Source: Helopsaltes ochotensis
Lineage: Eukaryota; Chordata; Aves; Passeriformes; Locustellidae
Reading direction: 5' to 3'
Assembly (NCBI GenBank): GCA_013400155.1
Contig: VXBM01000682.1
Span: forward strand, 29,866-93,865
Length of the DNA stretch: 64,000 nucleotides
Part shown: positions 22,644 to 32,200 of the stretch, piece by piece
Numbering within the stretch: position 1 is the first letter of the stretch
How the letters are laid out: each line of letters opens with the position of its first letter
The notes under the pieces: generated by a model
Told to the model about the DNA's origin: nothing
Database searches by the model: none
The model's input: only the letters and a program-made list of their open reading frames with translations
Made by a program: the position numbers and the translations under genes

Positions 22644-22649
22644 AATAAA
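22644..22649 (+). terminator. APPBP2: Distal polyadenylation signal of APPBP2
   Basis: AATAAA here is preceded by three TGTA motifs (22589, 22611, 22617), which are the binding sites of cleavage factor Im. It is followed by a GT-rich element (22671-22690). This full upstream/hexamer/downstream arrangement makes it the most likely main cleavage site, at about 22660-22670. Confidence 0.75.
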
Positions 22650-22669
22650 TAGAGTGTTCCCGCAGCTTG

Positions 22670-24890
22670 GAGTGTCTGCAGTGCGTTGGTTACAGCTTCC
22701 CTTCCCCCGGAGCCTGGCCTTGCAGGAGAAGGGGAAATCCCTGCCTTTGGGGGCAATCCTTATGGATGGGGCTGGTGTGGTACCTGTGGAATGGGGACAG
22801 TGGGAGGGGGAGCCCATGGTACGTGCAAGATGTTGATATTTCCCTTCTTCTTGGTCTTTTTTCCCACCTAAAGTAGCCACGGGAACACAAATTCTCTCCT
22901 GCAAGGGTGCACTGGCAGCACCAAAGCATCTCCTGTGGCTGCCTGAGCACAGAGTGGGTTAAAAATCAGCATTTCTGGGGGGGTTTCTTTTTTAAACCAT
23001 CAGGTTTGTGTCGTTTGAGTGAGCTGCAGCTCCCCAGCTGTGCGTGGAGCTCAGGCAGAGGCTCCCCTCGTCTCACAGGGCTGAGATTTTCATTCTTGAA
23101 GGCAAAATGCCCTGGAACACTCCCCTGGCTGTGAGAGGCCAGGTCAGGCCGGGGGCCAGACAGACGAGGGTGACCCCAGAGTCCCTGGGGCCGTGGCAGT
23201 GCCCGCTCTGCCCCTGGAGCTGCATTCCATGAATGGAAATGGGCATCCCTGTGCCTGTGTGCTCCTGCAGCTTTCTCAATTCTTCCCCTTTTCCTCAGGG
23301 AGGTGACAGCTGGGGAGTGCTGGATCCACACTGCCAAGAACAAGCCAACAACAGGAGACTCCAAAATAATTCTGTTTGCTGGTGTGAAGGAAGAATTAGC
23401 AGCAACCCTGAAACTTCTGCCAGGTGAAGGGGAAACTGAGGTATGAATGAGGCTGTTGGGCTGATTTTTGGGGAGAGCAAGTCCAGCTGCCTCTGTCATC
23501 TAAAATCCAGCAGCAGGAAAGGCAATCCCTGTGACATTGTATCCTCTAGTTTATTCCAAAGATTTTCTGATCCTGCTTGGAGCAGGAACACTCAAAGGTG
23601 AAATCTTTCCTCTTTGCCCACGTCACCTGGTCAGGAAGCTGAGGTTATTTCTGGCATAGCTCAGTTTTCCTTGAGAGCTTTCCTATCACTCCTAAGTCAC
23701 CTCAAGTCTGACTGGGAAAATTGTGGGATAATCCAAGTCCTGAGCAGCCTTTAATCTTGCTCAGTTCCCTCTTAAACTAACGTGACACTTTGAGGGCAGA
23801 CAGCGTTTCCCTAAAGCAGCCCCAGGCACTCCTCCATTGGGTTTACCTTTAGCTGGAGGAATTATTCTGTTATCCAGAGAAAATTCCTCTGATCCAGGTC
23901 TGCACCACACAGGTGTGTGCTCTGCTGCCCTGGGAGGGCGAGACACAACATCCTCCCACAGCCTCTCGAGGACAGGGCTGTGGCCAGGGCCAGCACAGCC
24001 AGGAATGCCAGGCCCCTGCTCAAGTTTGGGGATGGGATCCACATTTAAAAAGGAAATCTGTTGTCCTGATTCTAGAATGGTCCCCCAAAGGGGTCTAGGA
24101 GGGATTTTTCTTGCTGGGGTTCAGAGCTGAAGGCAGTAACTGAGCTCCCACCCAGCTGTCCCATTGCAGCACGTGGCAGTGAAGGATCTTGGGGGTTTTT
24201 ACTGGTCAGACTGAAGGATTTCTGGGCCAAATTATTGGTATTTCTGAGGTTTCCTTAAAGCCTGGATTGAACCGTACATCAAATGTGGCCAACCCCAAAC
24301 CCAGCCGGAGTCATTCAGAATCCCAGGATCATTCAGGTTGGAAAAAACCTTTGGGATTATCAAACCCAATGGTGATCCAGTCCTGGAACTCCCTGAAAAA
24401 AGGAACTTCTGCCCCAGCAAGGAAAGGAGCAGCTGCTGCTTCTTCCAAAAGCTGCTCTTCCATGACTGGGGTTTGTACAAGAGGAATGAAGTACTGAAGG
24501 TAGGTCTGGAACTTCCAGAGCCTTAATCCAGTCTTGGTGTTGATGTACAACCCTTAGGGATCCTCCAGGATCATCAAAAATCAGATCCTACGGTTTAAAA
24601 TAACCAAATTTTCGTTTTGCTGGGCTGGAGCTTGTTGCCATGACACTGCAAGTATTGCAGGACTTTGTGGTGCCAAGAAACCATGGAGACAGCCTGGATT
24701 CCCTGCTTTTGTTCAGGTGAGGATGCTGCACTGAGCAGTTTCCAGTGACCTCTCTGATAGTAAACACCTCTTAAAAACACCTCAAAGTAACTGGGAGGCA
24801 GAACTGATGCTGGTGAGGCCAGCCTGTCCTCTGGGGGTTTGACTGGGGGGCTTCTGGATGTGGCTGCATGCATCAGAAATGTCAATTGTC
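22670..24890. other. Intergenic stretch after APPBP2
   Basis: No gene was recognised. It contains one exon-like segment on the + strand (23299-23423, discussed as a finding) and one CR1-like fragment. Several reading frames are open simultaneously around 22.9-23.5 kb on both strands, as expected from moderate GC content and not from coding selection. Confidence 0.6.
24315..24440 (-). mobile_element. Diverged CR1-like LINE 3' fragment
   Basis: The + strand reads cagaatcccaggatcattca, then ggttggaaaaaacctttggg and attatcaaaccc. This is the reverse complement of a CR1 tail. The match fades after about 24400, so the right boundary is approximate. Confidence 0.65.
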
Positions 24891-24894
24891 ACCA

Positions 24895-25185
24895 GGAGTA
24901 CGCGGGAACTGCAGAACTGCTCTGCCGGCCCATCGCAGGCTCTGGGCACTGAGCAATCCCAGCCCCTCGGGACGTTCCTTGCATTTCAATTGCACCGATT
25001 CGGGGCGTTTCACACGGTTTGTGTCTCTGGTGCCTTTCTCTCCGTAGGAATTGGCCGCCTGGAGTTTTCCCCAGGCCTGCGGGACGCAGCCGGGCGGGGG
25101 AAGATCGCCTGGAGCCGCGCAGCCGGCAGGGCACGGAGGGACTCCTCCTCGGCCTCCCGGATCACGTTGTGTGACAGCTCTTGGG
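24895..25185. promoter_or_regulatory. Orphan CpG-rich patch 1
   Basis: About 290 bp with roughly 25 CpGs by eye, standing out from CpG-poor flanks. No recognised gene begins here. On the minus strand a 65-codon open stretch (25013-25207) has coding-like composition. It could be a promoter, an exon of an unrecognised gene, or an unmethylated orphan island. Confidence 0.5.
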
Positions 25186-25806
25186 TTTTGACTTTTTGTT
25201 CACCGATTTAGATTTGAAGCGCTCCCTCCGAGCTGTTACAGACCAGATTGGACATTTCAGAGGTAAAGAGAGGGAGACTGGGGAGAAAAGAGATGAGGCA
25301 TGAGCTGGTTCTGAGTGCCTGAGAACTCCCACAGGACATGTGGCTGTGTTTTGCAGCTTGAAAATAGGTTTATGTGGGACAAATCCTCCTTCCCGGGCAG
25401 CCTGTGGCACCTGTTTGTGGCAGAGCCGGTGCTGTCAGCAGTTGCCTCTCCCGTCCCTGTCTCGTTCCACCTTTGGGGTGTGCAGGCGCTGGGAGGCACA
25501 AACACCCCCGCTACAGGTCGGGCTGCATTTTTGCTCGGGCAGACAAACGTGTGGCTGGGCTGGGGTGGGCCCAGAGCAAACCACAACTATGCTGGAGCAT
25601 CCAGATTGCAAGGTAGGGACAGCCTAATTACCAGCAGCTGACAACAAAGCCGTGGCTCATCGCTCATCCCTCCCCGGCTGCTCTTTGCCTGCTCCCATGT
25701 CTGGGACAGCAGCTCAGCCTGCCCAGCTCCTCCAGCACTGGGCACATCTTCACCTGCTCATCCTTCTGTAAAAATGCCAGCTGTAAAGGCTCTGTTTGAG
25801 CAGAAC

Positions 25807-25930
25807 GTTCACCCTGCTGGGTGCAGTGTGACAGTGCCTGTGTGAGTGCCTCACCTGGCCCTGAGCAGGAGAATGTTCACCCTGCTGGGTGCAGTGTGAC
25901 AGTGCCTGTGTGAGTGCCTCACCTGGCTCT
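25807..25930. repeat. 68-bp tandem duplication (about 1.8 copies)
   Basis: The block starting gttcaccctgctgggtgcag begins at 25807 and again at 25875. It is identical for about 50 bp, then shows a single change (ggccctg versus ggctctg) and diverges. The near-identity implies a recent duplication. Confidence 0.9.
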
Positions 25931-26074
25931 GCTGGCTGCTGACCTTGCAGGGGTTGGAGGTGACAGTCTCTTTTGGCTGTTCCTGAAGGTACAACTGATT
26001 TCAAGTTGCTTCAGGGTCTTTCCTGTGGGTTCTGGAACTGACTTGGGGTTTCCTGAAGAACAGCAGAATTGCTT

Positions 26075-26116
26075 AAACAAAAAAACCAAAAAAAACCAAA
26101 CCAACAAACAAAAAAG
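26075..26116. repeat. A/C-rich simple repeat
   Basis: Interleaved A-runs and cc dinucleotides with no G or T, of the same type as the tract at 3317-3403. Confidence 0.85.
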
Positions 26117-26199
26117 GAACATAACCCCACTTTTAGAGGTGTTGATGTGGACGAGCAGCACAGGTTGACTCAGGCTTGGGCAATAACTCTTGCTTAACC

Positions 26200-26560
26200 T
26201 GGGCCCCGTGGGGTGGCAGCAGCAATGAGCTGAGGGAAGGCTGCTCCCGTCCTCACTCGCGCTGTTTGTCCCTGCAGGGGGACCCGCGGCTCCGGGCCGT
26301 GCTGGCAGTGCCAGTGCCAGCCGTGTGTCCGTGCTGTTCCTGCTCGCTGGGAGCCACCCAGCGCTGCCCAAGGGCCTCCCCCGCGTTCCACTGCCGACCT
26401 TTCCCGGCACGGGGAATGAATCGGCGCTGCCCGGGCTCTGCGGGGGGATGCGGATGGCTGCGCGCTGCCGCTGGATGTCACTGTCGCCGTGTGGCGCTGG
26501 GGCCCTGCGCTGAGCAGGGTGGGACGGGGAGCTGCGCATCCCTTGGGCAATCCCTAGGGA
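26200..26560. promoter_or_regulatory. Orphan CpG island 2
   Basis: About 350 bp, roughly two-thirds G+C, with about 31 CpGs counted by eye. That gives an observed/expected near 0.8 and fits CpG-island criteria. Long frames are open on both strands, which is typical of GC-rich DNA and not evidence of coding. No adjacent gene was recognised. In mammals CHCT1 lies in this interval, so an unrecognised promoter is possible. Confidence 0.6.
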
Positions 26561-27099
26561 AAAAAACCCTTCCTGATGCCGGAGGTCACGCTGCTTGGAG
26601 TTTGAATTTTTTTAACCAAACGCTTTCAGGGTCTCAGAGAGCCCAGGAGAGGAGCCTGATTTCTTTCCCAGAGCGAGAACGTGAGGCTGATTTCTGCAGC
26701 TTTCAGCCACGTACAGGAGCCAGGAGAGGGCAGAGGATTCTCTGTTCTAGCTCGAAGCTGAGGATTGGATCTGGGATTTTCAGCGAATGTAAAAACAGAG
26801 TTAGGCCCGGTGCTTAAATTCAGATGTGTGTGGCTTTTTAGCTCGTTAGTTATATTATGAAATTATATTAATACCAATTTAAATTTTTAATTTAAAAAAA
26901 GCCTAGAACCCCAAGTGCTGAGCAAAGGGGACGTAGATCCCTCATTTTAGATGACTGATGGGCAAGGCTGGTGGATGGCTTCCCACTGGCCTCTCTCCTT
27001 AACAAAACCCCCCAAATTATCAAATCGCCGTGCTGACAGCCTCAATCCCTTAAAATTAAATATTGATTCTGCATTTTTCTGTTGACTCATCCGAATCAG
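26561..27099. other. Intergenic stretch between CpG patches 2 and 3
   Basis: AT-rich DNA with no repeat or gene recognised. Confidence 0.6.
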
Positions 27100-27420
27100 G
27101 AGGCGTTTCCAAGGCATCTATTTCTGCCGCTCGGAGCGTGCCGGTGCCCCCCGGAGCCGCAGCCTGTTGTTTGTGCTCGAGCAGGGAGTCGCAAAATGCT
27201 GATTTTTTTCTCCCACTTGTCTTGCATAACAAAAGGCATTTGTCACCCGTTACATAACGGCGGGGTTTGTCACTTCTCCCGCTGGCCTTTCCCCAGCGCA
27301 GCCTCGCTGGGCGCTCTCAGCATCCCCGCAGCTCCCGGCGTGACTGATCCCGCACCCAGCCCCTGCCGTGGCCACTTTTCCCCTCCTCGTACGGGAAGAT
27401 GCGGAGCTGTGTGCTTTGCT
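27100..27420. promoter_or_regulatory. Orphan CpG-rich patch 3
   Basis: About 26 CpGs in 320 bp by eye, in GC-rich DNA. No start site or coding exon was recognised. It is the third of four such patches within about 4.4 kb. Confidence 0.5.
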
Positions 27421-29089
27421 GGTGGTTTTTTAGAGGAGCAAAAGGATGGGAGGGCGTTTGGGGGGGAATTTTTTTTGCTTTTTAATACTTGTGTGAGGGA
27501 GCAGTGGGGTTTGTCCTCAGCTGAGGTCGTGTCCCAGGCCTGCAGGAAGGGCTGTGCTGGAAGTGGAGCTGAATTTCCTCCCTGCAGCCCTCCCAAGTTT
27601 CAGGGAGCAGGAGCTCCTCTCACCACCTGTCTCCCTGGGCTGCCAGTTGCTTTTTAATGCCTCTCTCTTACTCTCGGGTGTCTCTGCTACGAGCAGGAAT
27701 CCGGGTTTGGGTTTTTCTTTACAGTAGGTTTGATTCCCTCCTGGGTGGAATATCTTCTTGGAGCCTTAGAAAGAAAGAAATGGTTTTGTTTCCCCGTGAA
27801 CTAAAAGCAAAAGCTGGCTGGCTTCCCCTTTCTCACTAATTGGAGGAGAGAGCTGTTTACCTGTGGCCTCACACTTATTTGTGGCCTTATCACTGCCAGC
27901 TATCAAATGACCACAGCTGCCTTCAGAATGTGAAGCAGGCAAATGTCCCAGTAACCCAACAAAGTCGTCCCTGTTTTCTGATTTCCTCAAAGCAATTTCT
28001 TGACACTTTTTTTTTTGGTGGATCTGATTCTGATTATTTTTTCCTAAACTCCCTAAAGTCCATGTTTCTCGTGGATCTTTGAACTTCCTGGTGCACCCAG
28101 CCTTTGCTCAGGAGATGTTTATGGTTGGCTCTGAGTTAACCCTTTGGAGTTTGTGCTCTCAGGGAACTTGATGCATTTTCCTTCCCTTGTACAGGTGATG
28201 CTCAGGCGCAGAGATCAAACCCAGAACTTGTGGCCCATTTCAAAGTTTAATTCCTATAGAATCAGAGGAAGCTATGAGTCAGATTGGATCTGTAAAGCAT
28301 GACTTGAAGCATGGGATGAGCAAATGACTCCAAATCCTGTAAACAGCACTCAGCCACCCAGAGCAGCAGGGAAAGTACTGCTGATAAACAGATCTCTCAG
28401 TAACGGGCTTCTCCTTGGACATGAATCAAGCCATGGATGCTGCAGGGTATGGTCATCCCCTTAAATCAGTACAGCAGAAATACCTTTTGGGGATTAAATT
28501 TCCCATTTTCCCACCAGGCACTTAGCCATTTGCTTGTTCTTGATGTGCTTTTACAGATTGTGCAGTTGCTTCATGTCCACCCTGAGAAGAGGGAGACAAG
28601 CTCCCTGCAAAGAGCAGAAGGCAAGATGTGGATTGTGCACGTGAGTACAAACTTCATCCTCCTCCTCATTCTGCTCCCCAGGTCTAGCTTGGGAGTGTAA
28701 CCACTGATAGACCCTTTGCAGAGCTTTTATTCTGATGGGGAACAGGGACCTTGGGCTGCACCTTGGAGCTCAGCTGGAGCTGAGACCTCAATTCCCATCC
28801 CAGCATAATGGGAATTTCAGGGTTGCCTCCTTCACAGGTGATGCTGAAAGCCACCAGCAGTGAGATTTCTCTCTCCTGCATGCCATCCCTCAGTAAACTG
28901 CCCTTGCCAGGGAGAAGCCTGGAAAGGCTTGGAGTTTAAGGGATCTTTGTTTTGGAAATTTACTTCCAGGCGAAATGCTTTCACAAAGAGAACTGCGGCG
29001 TGCTGCCGTCACGGCCTGACCAGTCAGACAAGTGCAATTGTTGTGTCCCTGGGACAATTGGTGCGATTGCTGCAGCTGTGACTCAGCGG
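27421..29089. other. Intergenic stretch
   Basis: No gene was recognised. An exon-like + strand segment at 28557-28640 is described under findings. There are no repeats of note. Confidence 0.55.
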
Positions 29090-29260
29090 TGCTCCTGTGC
29101 CAGGTCGCTTCTGGCACCCGCAGTCCCCCCCAGGGCCGCACAAAGGCCCCTCTCTCCGAGGCTGTGCCCAGGGCCCGGCGCTGCTCTCGGCACAAGCTGG
29201 GAGGATCTCGGGCAGGAATTGCTCGAGCAGCCGCTGGTGCCGAGCTCCCGCTGAGCCCAA
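29090..29260. promoter_or_regulatory. Orphan CpG-rich patch 4
   Basis: About 16 CpGs in 170 bp by eye, with several open frames and no recognised product. It is shorter than usual island thresholds. Confidence 0.4.
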
Positions 29261-32200
29261 TGCCCAGGGCAGGTATCACCTTGGGAAGGCACCTATGGAG
29301 GGCTCTTGAAACAGAGGCAGCTCCTTGTTCTCAGCCTGGCTTAGGGAAGTTTGGCTTTTACCCACGGCTGAATTCAATAATGACAAAAATCCATTAAGAC
29401 AAGCCTTGCCCTTAAGGCGTCTGTGGCATTTTCCCTCCTGTGTCTGCTTTCTTCCTCCCCCTTGTCTGAATTTCGCTGTCAACTCTGGATGCAGGAGCCT
29501 TTCCCAGGCAGCTGCTGAGTGGATGCAAAGGCAATTTCTTGCTAACTTTGCAGTGAGGTTTGCTTGCACCATCTGAGGCACATTACAATTGTTTAACTCA
29601 CGGATTTTACAGTGTTAGGTGTTACTTTACACAAGATAAGCTCCGCAGAGGGAAGCAGAGGTGATAGCTGAGGGTAGCTGTGCTGCCTCAGCCTGGTGGT
29701 TGTGAGGACTCTGTTAGAAGTGGCTTGGTTGAAGGGGGTGTTGAAAATGCAGCTGCTTTCTCAATGTCTGCTCCCAACTGCCCTCTCATCGTGCCTGCTC
29801 CCTGCAGTCATGTCACCTGTCCCCACTGTGCCAGGCTGCTCCTCTCCTCCTCACCTGCAAAGACTGAAACCAAGGAGCAGCCAGCTTACGTCCTCACCTC
29901 TCCATCAAGGTGCCAAAGGGTAGCACGTTCTGGCTGATCAGAGCCAGGAGAAAGGAACCTTCTCCAGTACCAGCTTTTCACCTGCACCAGCAGCCAGATT
30001 AGAGCCATGTAGGAGCTCCAGGGACATGAGCTGGTTGTTAGCACGGGCATAACTCATATTTGCGTGGCCATATCTGTGTCCTTGTGAGATTACAGCTTCC
30101 ACACGGCATGTGACTGCAGCATGGAATGGCTCTCCTGCCTTATCATGTGTACACTTTGCTTTGCAGAGGATTGAGAGGGCCTTGAGTTCCCCTTGCAAAT
30201 CCAAGGCATTGTTCTCCCTTTCAGTGTTGGCTGCGCTCGGAGCTCAGCCAAAGCCAGGGATTTGCAAGTGGGAGGCACAGATGGACTTCTCTGGCCAGCC
30301 TTCATCTGAGGATCTTGCTGCATTTAGAAGTTGTCCATCAGCCTGGTTCACTCCTGTGAGATCAGGCATGAGAGAAGGCTGTGGCTGTGTCCTTCCCCTC
30401 CTCTGGAAGACAACGCTGCCTTCTCCTTGGAAGCCTCTCTTGCTGGAAGGTGGCATAAGACAGACCACATCTCTGGAAATCTATCAGATTATCCTGCCTA
30501 CCTACAACAGGAATGCCTTGAAAGGATGTTCTAATTGGATGGGGAAAATCAGAGTACAAACAGATTATGCCTTTCCTGTTTCTCCCCGTGAAGGAAAGAG
30601 CCCAAGTGCCAGTCAAACACACTGTACTGAAACAGTGCACCTCAGGGAAAACTCTTCCTTTTCCCCTGACAGCTCTCCTGTGAATATTAATTTCTCTGTT
30701 TGAGTGCCTTCATCTTCCAGGAGCTGTGCAAGTGCAAACATTAACCAACTCCTGTGCAGCCGCTCTTGCAGTGCAGAGTAGGCATGGAGCCAAAAAGGAA
30801 GCAGTTGTGAAGATGTTCTGTGTCTGCTGTTGGTTGTTGTTTGCTGCTTTGGGCAGATTTAACATGATTACCACGTGTAATGTGATGAATCTGGTGTATA
30901 TAATATATGCAGGCATCTGATACGGTATTTTTGTACTGGTAGGTCACAGGAAGGAGAGCTGATAAACACAGAGAAATGTACAGGTATTCTGCAGTGTACT
31001 TAAACCAACTGCCTGGACATGTGGTGTAGTTAAACATCAACCCCAAACACTGTTGCCAGATGTATTGCAGTGTAATGCCAAATAGGAATTGTAATGAGGA
31101 ATGTTTTCCAGCAACCTGTTCTTACCAGGAGGGTGGTGAATGCTCCATTTGATGGAATGATTAATGATACTCAGCAACTGCTCGGACTGTAAGGGCGGAG
31201 GCTTTGCTAATTCCATCTGGAAGTTCCTTTCCTGGTGCTTAAGGGTGATGGAGATGATCTTCTCCCTGCAGCTGGGTGCCTGTTGGCTCCAGTTAACAGA
31301 TCCTGAGTCAGGGGAAGGGATCTGAAAGAGAATTTGGGCCAGTTATTGTTTCTGTGTGGCATCATTAGAGGCACCTGAGCTGCCAGAGGAGTTCCTTTCT
31401 GGTACCTGTAGGGAGTTGCTCATTTAACCACTTGTTTGCAATTAATGTGGTCTAAACACAACTGTGATTGGTGACCAGTGGCGTGGGGAAACCATAAACT
31501 CATCTGCATCTCTTTAATCCACCTCTGGGGAAACCAGGTGTGTTCCAAGTGTTCCCAGACTGGGAGACACAGGCAGCCAAACCCTCCAGAGTGCCCAAAG
31601 GTACCAGTGGCCAACCTCTGGTGCAGGTGCTCCTTCTCAATAGCTGCATTTTCAGGTGTTCCTGCACTATTTTATGCTTCAACAGTTCTGTAGATGTTTG
31701 TCTTCTTCAAACAGCTTCTCAGCCAGCTGTTTGCGAGCTGATTGTTGGTGTTTGCTAATGTCCTATAACTTTTATAGCTGCTTGAAGTCCTCAGGAACTG
31801 AAAGAGCATTATCAGCTTCCTCCACACTCCTTCAACTTGCAGCCTGTGAGAAACAGGACAGTTAAAAGCTTTTCTTTTTATTGTGCTTCATAAGTTTTTA
31901 GAGGTTTATGCAAATTAAAGCAGGCATTATTAATGAGATGTTAATGAGCCCATCCCTTAGGCGCTACTTATAAAATCAAATCTGTAACAAGTTTGGTATC
32001 ACTTTCTATTGAAAACAATTTGACTTCTTTTGTTAATCTTTCGGATGATGAAATAGGAACTCTCTAGGTGATACCAGCCTTGGTCACTTCCTCTCCCCAA
32101 TGAGTCAGAGAAGCCTGGAAAATGAGCTTGGTTCACATTTCTCAGTTGTTGCTGCCTGGGGAATGGGGCAGGGGATGGCATCTCCCCTTCCTGCGCCCCC

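Larger units (their letters stand above)
17835..22668 (+). other. APPBP2: APPBP2 3' UTR (inferred full length)
   Basis: No further coding exon is seen between the stop codon and a well-formed cleavage context at 22589-22690, so I take the whole ~4.8 kb as 3' UTR. From memory the mammalian mRNA also has a 3' UTR of several kb. It contains A16 (18061-18076), T36 (18917-18952), a 20-bp tandem repeat with an assembly gap, a G-quadruplex motif at 21598-21615, and an AT-rich distal part with a Pumilio-like tgtatatt at 22184. An early AATAAA at 18149 may give a short form. Confidence 0.7.
25190..26199. other. Intergenic stretch with 68-bp duplication
   Basis: No gene was recognised. It contains the tandem duplication at 25807-25930 and the A/C-rich tract at 26075-26116. 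Confidence 0.6.

Noticed and set aside
22966..23499. 177-codon minus-strand frame after APPBP2
   Set aside because: It overlaps other open frames on both strands and its sequence is low in coding character. It is likely a chance frame in GC-moderate DNA.
26176..26817. 213-codon + frame and 206-codon minus frame over CpG island 2
   Set aside because: Long frames are open on both strands at once, the composition is cysteine/arginine/proline-rich by chance, and no known domain appears.
30110..30703. 197-codon + frame in the intergenic interval
   Set aside because: It begins at GTG, has no recognisable domain, no splice or promoter context, and ordinary non-coding composition. I considered a pseudogene but could name no parent.
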